64,000 nucleotides of DNA from Linum tenue (taxonomy: Eukaryota > Streptophyta > Magnoliopsida > Malpighiales > Linaceae). Under the pieces are notes generated by a model that was not told the DNA's origin, did not search any database, and was given only the letters and a program-made list of their open reading frames with translations. Each line of letters begins with the position of its first letter. Within the stretch, counting starts at the first letter, position 1. This document shows positions 1 to 11,100 of the stretch, piece after piece. The DNA is taken from assembly GCA_946122785.1 (NCBI GenBank), contig CAMGYJ010000010.1, positions 45,343,134 to 45,407,133 on the forward strand, read 5' to 3'. The translations under genes were made by a program, and so were the position numbers.

Positions 1-1510
1 AAATGAGTGTTTAATTTGTTTTTTTGTTGGCACAAAGTCAGTCAGATTTGACAGGGTGCCAACTGGCTTCAGAAAAGACAGATCCCACAGACTAAATATA
101 TATGGGTTTATTGCACCTCCAAATTTTCTATCCAATTAATCTGACAGACATGCATGCTTGACCTAATATATATGTAGTAGATCAGATGAAGGAAACAGTT
201 GAGTTGTTGTTGTTGTTGTTGTTAATCTAACTAATTTCTTGGATTACTTAAATTGACTTCCCTTAATACTAGTTAAAAAACCTGAGGAGGTTGTTGGGTC
301 ATTTTCATTACAATAATCATTTTGTCACTAAAGTGTCTTGTCACATAATTAGTTAAAACGTATAGTTGTCTGAGTTTCATCTTTTATAGAACATATTATT
401 TCAGTCACCGACTCACCTACATAATCCTTCGAAAATTGAAGAGTGGTTTTCATTAGCGAACCTTGTATGCCAAATTAAAGCTAATTCATCATATGCTTGG
501 AAAAGGACTGGTGTATGTATATTATTATACACTTTTGATTAACTCAACTGTTAGTAACAGGGGTTATAATGGGGCATTGTGGATATGGTAACTATGTTGT
601 CACCGAGGTGTCTTGTCACGTAACTAGTTGAAACATTTAGTTGTCTGAGTTTCATCTTTTTAGAACGTTTATTATTCGAGTCACCTGCATAATCCGTTGA
701 CGAGAATCTGCGATCATCCTTTTAAGCATTCGTTTTCGATCGGTGTTGCGACTACATAAAATTGTTGGAAGTGAATAATGGTTTCATGAACGAACCATAT
801 CGAAAACCAGTTCAAACCAATAACTACAATGATCCAAATAAACATTCAAATCAGCATGGAATTTCCCCCCATCATTCGAACAAAAACTCAAATCCCCGTT
901 GACTTCTCGAGGGCCGCCATGAAAGAACCAAAAGGAAGGCCGCTGCCGGTACGTTGCCGCAGCAGTCTCAGTTATCAAGGAATCAATCGAAAAACCAAAC
1001 CTCCAGCATACAGCAGATCATATATGTATATTAGGTTTTTTGCACAGAGTTTCAAGTGGGGAAAGTTTGAAAAAAGGCAGGGCAAAAACATGAAACACCA
1101 GTTCCCTATGTTGTTTTTTGTTTTGTCACTATTTTAAAACACACCGTGTGTGGAATTCGAAGTACAGAATCATGTCTTAATTATTATCCTCGTGATGATC
1201 ATCGTTAAAGGGTTCTTCTTCTTTTTTCCACCTTGAAAAGAATGGTAAGATTAAGAAATTAGAGAACCAGCTAGGTAGAAAAGAATGCAGTGTCTTTTCA
1301 CTTGCATGATAGTAATGTAACCATGGAGTGGTTTCTGCAATTTCCATGATTTCTCAGGCTAGAAAATGACAACTCTCTCATTACCCATACACATCATTGC
1401 TTTGAAAGGAGGATCTATGTTCTTTGCAGTCTGTTCACCCTTCAAGTGTGATTTTGGTTTCCTCATCATCATAAGGTTGTCATTCGGGTGTTTAGTGTTA
1501 GTGTTGTGGT
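1..1510. other. No gene seen; degenerate direct repeat
   Basis: No supportable coding region. Two diverged direct copies of a roughly 170-200 bp segment lie at about 314-476 and 594-800. Both contain the sequence GTTGTCTGAGTTTCATCTTT, followed by a match to a 'catgaacgaacc'-like end. A short GTT microsatellite lies at about 203-222. ORFs here are short and lack any recognisable motif. Confidence 0.5.
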
Positions 1511-1735
1511 TGTCAAGAACCTGATCGAACACAGAATCACAAGAACACGAGACGCAAGATTTACGTGGTTTCCTCAACGATGATCGTTGAGACTAGTCCA
1601 CGGCACAAGGCAGAGTTCACGTTTATTACTCACGTATAGTTACAGCTTAAACTCGGCTATCCAACATATATATACTTAGCCGAGCCCTTAACCCTAAAAG
1701 GGTTAATTACATTTAGATACTTATAACTTCTAACA
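1511..1735 (-). mobile_element. LTR (3' LTR of a minus-strand copia element)
   Basis: In minus orientation this 225-bp segment starts TGTTAGAAG directly after a polypurine tract (GAGGGAGGG, plus-strand 1736-1744) and ends GGTTCTTGACA, giving the canonical TG...CA ends. The stop codon of the adjacent pol ORF lies in the first bases of the LTR, as is common in compact copia elements. The outer flank is GTGGT (1506-1510). No matching target-site duplication could be placed because the other end of the element is rearranged. Confidence 0.75.
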
Positions 1736-3799
1736 CCCTCCCTCAAATTGATGATGCTGACGCAACATCAATTTGTGTGCTAGAAACCAATGACGTGATG
1801 AAGATACAGCTTTAGTCAACAAATCTGCAGTCTGATCTTCAGAGGTAATGTAAGCTAGCTCCACAGAACCTTCAGTCACAAGCTGTCGAATATAATGAAC
1901 ATGAACTTCAATGTGCTTTGTCCTGTCATGTAATACGGGATTCGTAGCTATACGAATTGCACTGGTGTTATCCACAAACAACCGAACAGGAAGACTGACT
2001 TGAACACCCAACTCTGCAAGCAATCGACATAGCCAAGTGATCTCCGACGCAACTTCACTCATGGACCTATACTCGGCTTCAGTCGAAGACTTGGACACCC
2101 GATCCTGCTTCCTACACCTCCATGAAATAAAAGAATGACCGATTTTCACACACCATCCAGAAGTAGAACGTCGTGTGTCCAGACAACCAGCATAATCGGC
2201 ATCAGCATAGGCTTCAATCACCGAATTTCCACCTGTAGGGAACATCAAACCAACGTTCTGGCTTCCACGTAGATACCGCAGAATACGTTGGACGGCAGAC
2301 CAATGAGTAGTCCTCGGAGCATTCATGAATTGACTTACTACCTGCACTACATATGAAATATCAGGTCGGGTATGAGTTAGATAAATCAAACTGCCGACAA
2401 TACTTCGATACAATGATCCATTCGGCAACAACTCTCCATCCCCCTGTCGCAGCCGAAGGTTTTGTTCCATGGGCGTTGCGCACGGAACGCATTCATCCAT
2501 CTGCGCCTGTTCCAGCAAATCGACCACATACTTCCGCTGTCCAACATGAATACCATCAGGAGAACGATGAATCTCAAGTCCGAGAAAGTACGAGAGATCA
2601 CCCAGTTCTTTCAAGTTAAATGCAGACCGCAAAGTCTGTGTAATTTCCTGAATGCCCTCTGTATCATCACCACTCTCAACCATATCATCGACATATATCA
2701 AAAGCACAGTTAAGCCCCGATTCGTTGTACGCAGGAAGAGAGATGGATCACTGTCACTTTGCACAAAACCCGCCTGAATCACTGTGTCATGAAACTTCTC
2801 AAACCAAGCACGGGGAGCTTGTTTGAGACCATATAATGACCGACGGAGACGACAAACCATGGAGCTATCACCCTTTGTGTAGCCAGGTGGAAGCTCCATA
2901 TATATAACCTCCTTAAGGTCACCATGAAGAAATGCGTTCTTCACATCCAGCTGAATTAATGGCCAATTCTTCATAGCTGCAACGACCAATAAACTACGAA
3001 CAGTTTGCATCTTTGCAACTGGAGCAAATGTTTCTTCATAGTCGATCCCATATTCCTGCCCAAAACCCTGCGCCACTAACCGAGCTTTGAATCGCTCAAC
3101 AGTACCATCTGGATTCATTTTAATCGTAAACACCCACCGACAACCAATTACTGAGAATTCCGGAGACCGAGGGACTAAATCCCACGTGTGAGCAGCTTCT
3201 AAGGCATCAGTTTCTACTTGCATAGCGTTATCCCATTCAGCCTGTCCCTTCGCTTGTTTGTAGGAAGCAGGGACCACTATAGCAGGGGTCGAAAAAGCCA
3301 CAAAGTCTGAATGATGACGTGGCGGTTGACCCTTATTTGATCGACCAGATCGACGTAGCGGGGGAGCTTCATCAAGGACCAACGGGGAATCGGTCGAGGA
3401 AGAGGACGATGAAAGGTTACTTGTTTGTTGGGAGGAAGCAGTATGCGACTGTGGGGAGGAATCCGCAGTCGGGCTTGGACTTGTAGACGAGGAATGATGA
3501 CTCGTGTTTGGAGAGGAGGGCGACGAAGGTGAGCTGTCGGCGGAACTGCTTGTAGAAGAATTAGTCGAGGAGGTAGCAGATGTAGATGAAGACAAAGATT
3601 CTCCTGAATCATTGGTGGAAGGGTCTGTGGAAGTTGATGGCGTGGGCAGCTCTGGTAGCCTTAAGAAATCCAAGTCAGGTGGAGGAGAAGATGCAAATTC
3701 AGGGCTGCCAAAATACAGTATGTGTTCAAGGAACACAACATGACATGAAACCCGAACCCTTCTGGCAGTGACATCATAACAAACATAGGCAGAGTTCAC
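1730..3799 (-). pseudogene. Ty1/copia pol fragment: integrase C-end, reverse transcriptase, RNase H
   Basis: The open frame of 689 codons covers only the 3' half of a copia polyprotein. It starts in the integrase C-terminal tail (AYVCYD...RRVRVS...VVFLE), passes through a Ser/Pro-rich linker, then the reverse transcriptase with its YVDD box (LLIYVDDM), and ends with a copia RNase H (SSTEAEYRSM, then FVDNTSAIR...HDRTKHIEV). Gag, protease and the integrase core are absent upstream. Instead, at about 3787-3807 (plus strand) the frame runs into a 21-bp piece that also occurs inside the LTR at 1609-1629. The fragment is therefore not autonomous. The family assignment is firm from the motifs; the original gene structure upstream of the break is unknown. 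Confidence 0.85.
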
Positions 3800-3903
3800 G
3801 TTTATTACGAGAACGTTATTATGATAAGGTTGTCATAAGATTGAACCTCTTCCAACAACTCGAGTTACTGGGAGCAACTGGTTCTTGACATGGTATCAGA
3901 GCC
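3787..3903 (+). mobile_element. LTR 3' end plus primer-binding site, plus orientation
   Basis: The plus strand carries GGTTCTTGACA followed immediately by TGGTATCAGAGCC (3891-3903), the usual copia primer-binding site complementary to initiator Met-tRNA. The last 11 bp before the PBS equal the end of the LTR at 1511-1735. The rest of the upstream 80 bp does not match that LTR, so this may be the end of a related but different LTR. It points opposite to the pol fragment on its left. Confidence 0.6.
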
Positions 3904-4147
3904 TCGCGCTATTCTTCTCTGAGCTTTTGTTCTTATTCGCGTTCGTGTTGCTGCCTGTGATCTCCGAGTGTGCCCTAACTCTCGTGTTGCTGCGGTTTTG
4001 CTTCTCGGCCTTTGTCTTCGCTGAGGTTAGGTCTTGTGGGTTGTGTGCTCTTGGATTTATTGCTTCGGTTGCCTTGCTCTCTGGTCCCATTCTTTTATTC
4101 TGCCCAGCAAAGTTTTTTGGGTATTCTTTGTCTCTTTGTCGTTTGCC

Positions 4148-4975
4148 ATGGATACTTCACGAGGGGATGCTTTTTCTGTTCGCTTCACGGGAAAGAATTT
4201 TGCTCTGTGGGCTTTCCAGTTTCGCCTGCATGTACAAGGACGGCGCTTGCTGTCCTTCCTTGATGGCTCGGCCAAAGTTCCAGCTGCGGATGCACCCGCC
4301 AAGACACAGGAGGATTGGGATGCCTCTAATGCTGCGGTTATGTCTGCTTTACTCGGGTCTATGGATCCTGGTATTGCCTTGAGCTTGCGCGGGTTTACTA
4401 CAGCTGCGGAAATTTGGCAGCATCTCAATAACCTTTATTCCAAGCCGAGTGCCTCCCGAAAGTTTGATATTGAGTGTGATCTGGGCCGCTTGACTCAAGG
4501 GGATTCTGATGTGAGCACTTATTATCAGAATGCAGTCACGCTTTGGACTGAACATGACCACTTGACTAGTTCTTTGTTGCCTAGTGCGGTCTCGGCCGAA
4601 GTGATTAAGGAGCGTAATAGCACGCGTATCATGAGGTTTTTGATGCAGTTGCGTCCTGAGTTTGAGGGGATTCGGGCCTCGCTTCTCCATCGTAATGTTG
4701 AGACGATGGATGAAATCCTGGGGGAGTTGCTTCGCGAGGAGACTCGTCTCCGTAGCCAGGCGAAGCTGGATATTCATGCTAGCGATCATCCTACTGCTTT
4801 TGCAGTTCAGGGAGGGAAACCTCAGTTTCATCGTACTGGGAAGGGTGAAATTATTTGTCATCATTGCAAAGAACCGGGTCATATTCAGTATCACTGTAAG
4901 AAGAGGTTCAATCGTGGATCATATACCACAACACTAACATTTAGAGCATTGGATTCGCTTGAAAAAACGTGTTAG
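4148..4975 (+). pseudogene. Ty1/copia gag fragment with zinc knuckle
   Basis: This is the gag part of a copia element, 245 bp downstream of a PBS on the same strand. The frame starts at the ATG at 4148 (MDTSRGDAF); an earlier in-frame ATG at 4034 belongs to the leader. It shows a gag fold typical of plant copia (LWAFQFRLHVQG; AEIWQHLNNLYSK; FLMQLRPEFEGIR) and a CCHC zinc knuckle (CHHCKEPGHIQYHC). Just after the knuckle the element stops at about 4923. The next bases, ACCACAACACTAACA, are the exact reverse complement of the flank next to the LTR at 1496-1510. Protease, integrase and RT are absent on this strand. Confidence 0.8.
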
Positions 4976-5104
4976 ATTCGATGAATCCATCTTCCCGTTG
5001 TAATTCAAGAGTCAAAAGTATGGGATTTGCTTAGCAAAAAAAAGTCTTGTGTTTGGATCCACCCTCCAATCACGACTCATGTTCCTTAGAACGTGTCATA
5101 TTAC

Positions 5105-5500
5105 TCTTTTTTGCAGGAAAAAAAACTCGAGTTATTCACGAGGCAAACAAATTCTCGATTTTGAGATAAAATAGTTTTTGACATGATATCATAGTTTTCA
5201 ATGACCTGAAATTTTCACATCCGAATGTTAGTAAATTGTACAAGATTTATGATTGAATATCTCTCAACATCTCGAGTCATTGAGACTAAACGACTCTTGA
5301 CGTGGTATTCGAGAGGTTTCCATCACCGAGAGATCTTGTGTTTGAACTACAACCCCAAAGTCTCATGGTTAAAGTTTCAAAACAACCAAACTGACCAAGT
5401 TGTTCTTGATCTGGTATCAGAGCTTTCGAAAACTGAGAGGTTTTTTGTGAGTGCTAATCACATGGTATTCAGAACTCGGTGCAAATTTCAACCTCATATG
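5105..5500 (+). repeat. Degenerate PBS-like repeats
   Basis: Several diverged modules pair a CTCGAGT-containing stretch with a TTGACATGGTATCAGAG-like segment, near 5178, 5299, 5414 and 5463. The block upstream of the PBS at 3891 (CAACTCGAGTTACTGGGAGC) is clearly related to the module at about 5265-5300. These look like decayed LTR-end/PBS junctions of small non-coding LTR elements. No coding sequence is present. Confidence 0.45.
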
Positions 5501-5559
5501 AGTTAGATTTTCATTTGAGATAGTGTCATAGTAAATTATATAAGACTCGTTACCGAACC

Positions 5560-7671
5560 AACCAATTCCTGACTCTGAAATCCAGATATTCCAAATAATA
5601 TTAACCGATTGATTTAATCTCGCGACATTATTAATTTGTGTAAATATGGAATTCAATAAATTTAAGTCTATTTTTTTGGACGGTATGTAACAGAACAATG
5701 CAAGAACAGAGCATCGAACACCACATAAATAGTACCTAGCCTAGCTAGCCAAATCCAGCAAGTATAACTATGTCTCCCAGTCTCAGCAGGCCTCTCATTC
5801 CAAACTCAATACATCCCACCTTTAACTATAGACTGATGGGTTCATGAGTGCACTTACAGAATGTACAGACAACAAATTGACCAAATGGCAAGAATCCAAA
5901 GGAAAAGAAGGAGCACCATTATCAATTCAGTGATTCCATACTTCCCCTGTTCCTAGATCTATAATCACATACAATACAAATACAACAGTTCTCTATAACA
6001 CAATGGATAGACACTGAGATTTGCCTCGAGTCGATCAACAGTATCCCATAAAATATACAGAGGAAGCTACTAGCTAGCTAGAGAGGGTTTGTCGTCTGGT
6101 GGCAATAATACGCAGAAATTTGTGCATCAAACTTGGATTATTAGCAGTAGTGGAGGGCAATTGAGAGAGCTGTTCTTCTGTTATAATACATATTGGCACT
6201 CTGTTAACTAATTGCCTTTTTGGGTTGTGAAGAATCCCAGAGAAGAGAAGAAAGGGAAGAAAAGGTGGGAACTTTCCAAAGAGAATTGGACAATGCAGTC
6301 GATGCCAATCATAACCCAGCAAAAGCCAAAAAGCCAAAGAGGTATCTTCCTCTGGCTTTCTTCTACCCCCCACTTCCATTTTCATTGTCCCCACTGCCAC
6401 TCCCAGCTTTAGCTTTTCCCCGTTCTCGGTCTCATGCGGGGGACAATAGCATATGCATAATAATAGTCACTTCATGTTTGCCAAACTCTCCAAAATAGTC
6501 CCCTGACATTTTGTTTCTTTAGTTACCAAATTGGTGACTTAAACTACGATTGAGTGGACAGACCGATTAACGATTTTACCATGTGCATTCTTCTTTAGTG
6601 AGTTCTGGAAGATGGAAGTACGTGTAGACCGAGTAATGAATAGTGGGTTAGTGACGAGAGAGCGTTTTGAGAATGTCGACTTCATGAAGTATACAACGAA
6701 ATAATGACCTGTAGTAATCCTGCTAGAGTGACCAAAACAATAGTGTGAATGAGTCTCAGCAAGTCCGTGCGAAAACCCTCTTTCCCATATCTCGTAATTA
6801 TCATTTGTAATTTTCTTCAGACATATATTAGTTATCGGAGAGACGGAGACTGGATGCATTGGGGAGAAAAGAAGATAACAATTTATGAATAATTACTTAC
6901 TTTCAGCTTTGGATAGGATAATAAAAGAGTTTTCTAGCTTGGTAACTAGAAACGTTGCCAGTTGCCACCCATTGTTGGTTTGATAACGAGAGATTTTGTC
7001 TAGTAATGATTCAGAAAGATTCAATGACTGTTTTGACATTATGCCAAAGTTGAGTGACCATTGTGCGTTTAGCCCCCTCATCCATCCTTTTCCTTCCTTT
7101 TACTTCTTGGGCCTGTACCATGAAATGGTCCAAAAGCCATGGAGTGGGTTATTTAGCCGTGAGGTAAGGGGCGAGAGAGGGCCCAACCTATTTACTTCAT
7201 TCAAATGTTCCTCTCCTTCTTTGTATTCTTTGGTTTGTTGGTAGTATTAGTTACAGAGCGGTTCATTTGGTGGCTTCTCATGCTCTGTTTTTGTCGCCTC
7301 AAATATTATCGAATTCGACTTTGTTATTTGGTTCGGAGTAGACAACTGTTGTATGTTTACAGATCTTTGTATTTCCCTCTTTTTCAGAGTGATCTAATGA
7401 CAAAAAAAAAAATGTTCCTTTCCTTCTACCTATGCTACGTACAAGTTTGAAGTTCACACTTCACAATAAGTTTCCGATCACCTCCGGCCATAAATGTTGT
7501 TGGAGGGTCCGGTACCCGACAGCAATTTTGTGTTGATGCCTTCGATCGACGCAAATTTAGAGTTTCACAATGTCCCTCGTACGGTAAACTGAGTGGTTTG
7601 CGAAGTGACATAAAATATTTTTTGTGTGTCTAGTTTAGAATTTGAAGGTTTTTTATTCTAGAAGGTGAGTT
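5560..7671. other. No gene seen
   Basis: AT-rich DNA with only short, motif-free ORFs on both strands. I see no splice-compatible chain of conserved exons and no clear terminal repeats. Confidence 0.5.
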
Positions 7672-8690
7672 TGTTATGGAACAATTCAATTATCACATTG
7701 TATATACAATGAAAATGACCATTGTATATTAGTGTCTATGAAATCTTTTAGCGAGGATACCCAATGATATATGCGTGTGTGGTTGACATAACGCAGACAA
7801 TATCGTACTAATTGAGCACCCGATCTAACAACTAGTATGCGAGGTTTGGTTTGGATCCAGGGTGGTGGACTTCAAGGTGGGCCTTTATTCTAAGACCTCG
7901 GGATTTGAGATCACATCGGGTGAATAAAGTTTCGCATCTAGCATATCAACGAGAGATTTGCATTTGGTAAATCCTTATGTCAAGCAAAATCTACTATACA
8001 AGGTCTAGTCTAGCTGATCAATAAATCACTGAGGGGAGAACATGAACTTCGTGGTCCTTGTATTGAGGGGAGAATTATTATGAGACACTCACGTCGTATA
8101 TACAAGTGTAAAATCTGTGATGCAAGGTGTCTGACTAATCAAGAAAATCGATGAGCGGAGAACATGATGTTTATGGTCCTTGTATTGAGGGGATGATTGT
8201 TATGTGACACTCCAAGTATCACACCGTATATACAAGGGAAATGACCATCGTATATAAGTGTCCACCAAGCTCCACTAGTACGAAACCTTTCGGGATATCC
8301 AAAGGTAGTTCCGTGCGGCTTGGTCCAAAAAGAACAATATCATACTAATGGAGCACTCAATCCAACAACTGGTATAAGAGCTTTGGCTCAAGTCCAAAGC
8401 GATATACTTCGGGTGGACCCTCATTCGGAGATCTCGAGATTAGAGATCACATAAGATGGATCAAAGGTCCACATTTGGCGAATCAAGATTCGCATATTAC
8501 CGATCAACACGAATATGCATATTGTAAATCCTTGTGTCGAGCAAAATCCTCGGTACAAGGTTTCTGGCTGATCAAGGTAATCGTTGAGATTAAGAGACAA
8601 AGTCGGTGGTCCTTATCTTGAGCTGATAATTGCTATGAGACAATTCGATAATCAATTATATTTTCTTTAAGATCCCTCGTAAACAAATGA
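7672..8690 (+). mobile_element. Tandem TRIM-like non-coding LTR elements
   Basis: LTR-like blocks recur: 7672-7830 (starts TGTTATGGAAC, ends ATCTAACA), 8198-8367 (starts TGTTATGTGAC, ends ATCCAACA) and a third start at 8631 (TGCTATGAGAC), which is truncated. Each complete block is followed two bases later by a PBS-like sequence (TGGTATAAGAGC at 8370; a mutated one at 7833). A purine run (TTGAGGGGATGAT) precedes the second start. A partial extra LTR start lies near 8081. The layout LTR-PBS-body-PPT-LTR-PBS-body-LTR with a body of about 260-370 bp and no coding capacity fits a tandem terminal-repeat retrotransposon in miniature. Confidence 0.5.
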
Positions 8691-11100
8691 ACTACTTTTC
8701 ATTTTTCTACAACTCCTCTGGACATAAATAATGCGACAAGTCTCTTTGGTTTTAGATTACACAAATTGTTTTACGAGAGAAATACAATCTTCAATGTTCG
8801 ACTTTTGATTTTGAGTCTTTTCTCCAATGGAAATGTCAATTATTTTTTTTGCTTCTGCGTGCATGGAAATTTCTCTTTTTACGTTGCTTTTTCCTCTAAA
8901 GAGAGCTCTTCGCGGAATAAAGCGCCTCCCAGAAAGAAAACAAAAGCTTGGTCGCTAAAGGACTAAATATACACAGCATTTTTACACCTAAGGAGACGAA
9001 TCGATAGAGGAAAAGGAAGCCATGCATTAAAGTTGGCCTCCAGTCTCGCAACTCGTTGCTCCCAATGCCTACAAAATCTTTGAATTTGTCGTTTTGGTCA
9101 TCTTTTTTTCCTTTGGCATCCCTTTCTCCTTTGTAAAAACTAGAAACCCAACGATGCTTCTTTAAACTACATATATGTATCTTCTTCTCACGTGGACGAA
9201 GATTCCAAACGGTCTTAAAATTAAGTACACTCTGTTTTCCCCCCCTTCCTTTCTCATTAGGTGACAGACTAACAGAGATTAGAAGCATAAATTACATTAG
9301 TTTTACAGTACATAACCTCCGAACATATATACAAAAAAAAAGTTAAATTACTTTCTGAAAAAATCGGAAATATGGAAAGAGCCATTATATTGTAATTATC
9401 ATGATAAATGATGTCAAATCTCGTCTAACATATGAGTTATAACATATAATATTACACCAAAATAACATGTTGTACTTAGATCCAACATATAGTGAAAACT
9501 CACACACACTTATATAACATCAATATTCAAATGTTCAACTTAGGATTCCAAAGATTGAGCTAGCCGAAAAGAAAAATAGGAAAATAGGCGCATTTCACAA
9601 ACCAAAGAAAAAAAAATGACACATTTTGACCTCCAATCCGATACCTTGTAGCGGTCGACCCGGTGGGTGCATGCGACCCGTTTTTCTCACCAAGCCAGTA
9701 TCAAAGTGGGTCGACCCGCGGGTTGACAACATTCCTAATTACACATCCAACCTAAATTGCATGAGATTGATGCAATCTCAAATACTTAATTTGTTGGGCC
9801 CCAGCTATGGACTAAGACTCAAGAGTGTTGGGCTTAAACTTTAAGTGGATAAGAAAGCCCCATACTGTTTTTAAGAGATAGGATTATGAATACCTTATGG
9901 ACTGGGCTCGAGATTTGGGCCCTTTGTGTGGGGATGTCGAGTCATGGACAAGTTTACAAGCGATCCATAGATGATCCTGGCTAAAGGTATGATAGGCAAA
10001 TTGAACTCAAAATTTACTTAGTTTTGTTTGGGTGCCATATTCCTTTACCTTTACAATCTATGCCTCAATTGGGATGCTTTTAATAATTCTTCCTTGTTAT
10101 CAGATAGTGGTTTCCCTCAGATCTAATCAAGATTGTGTTTTTGTTGGCCATCAATGATCCATTTAATTACAACACGCTGCGTGTAGCAACTGTTTAAGAA
10201 ATCAAACTGACATTTTTCTTTCTAATTATGTATAATAAAATGGATTAAAAATGACAAAACTTAAAAAGAAAGAGAAGGACAACTAGAACGTCTCAAGAAT
10301 CCAATGAAATTAATAAGTTCATGATAGCTCCCATTAATTGCCATGAAATTACATGACCACCTAATTTATGTCAAATCAAGTTGTTCTCGAGAACTCCAAT
10401 AAAATTGCCACGATATTAGCTTCGCCGCCTAAATATCTCCAAATCATAGGTCATTTTGTTCAATATCCTTTCGGTATTTCCACTTGTCAAGTGATACACA
10501 TTCAGATATACATAGGTGTCACACTTTCATACATATAACATCACTTGACCAGTTAGCAGTTTACGAAGATTAGATTTAACATTAAATGCGATAAGGTCAA
10601 ACAGAAAGTAGAGTCAATTCACACTAGACAAAGATACAATCAAATTCCATTTGGTTTGTAAAATTTAAGTGTGTTACTATTTTTCCTCGTTTCATTGAAT
10701 TCCTTTTATCCGGACCAAGTTGAAATAAGAGCAAACTGAATCGAGCAAAATACTTTGTACATTCAAATTGAACCGAGCCAACCCATACACCCCTTTTGAG
10801 TGGTCCGTCAACCCATATGAACATACACGAATTGGGCATTGCCGACTAGGCAAAAGGAAAACAGTGAGATTGGCTAACAGCAGTGGCAGTAGAAGAAAAC
10901 CAGCCCAAGGTAAACGAAAACCCCACAAACACACACACAGCAGCTGCCTCCCTGCTCTGCCCTGTCCTATCAAAATCACCCATCCATGATCTCAAATCTA
11001 CAACAAGAAACAGAGACTTCCTTTATGGAATCGAATTGGTTAGGTTTTTGTACAAGCAATGACCAAAAGGGTCATAAAAAGACAATAGATTAGGGGTTAT
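8691..11100. other. No gene seen
   Basis: AT-rich intergenic DNA. A 130-codon minus-strand ORF at 8896-9288 has no recognisable domain and is probably chance. A GGTCGACCCG-rich patch at 9645-9730 looks like a MITE remnant, but its ends could not be placed. Confidence 0.45.

Noticed and set aside
8896..9288. 130-codon minus-strand ORF
   Set aside because: There is no recognisable domain, the composition is low complexity and no splice partners were found; probably chance.
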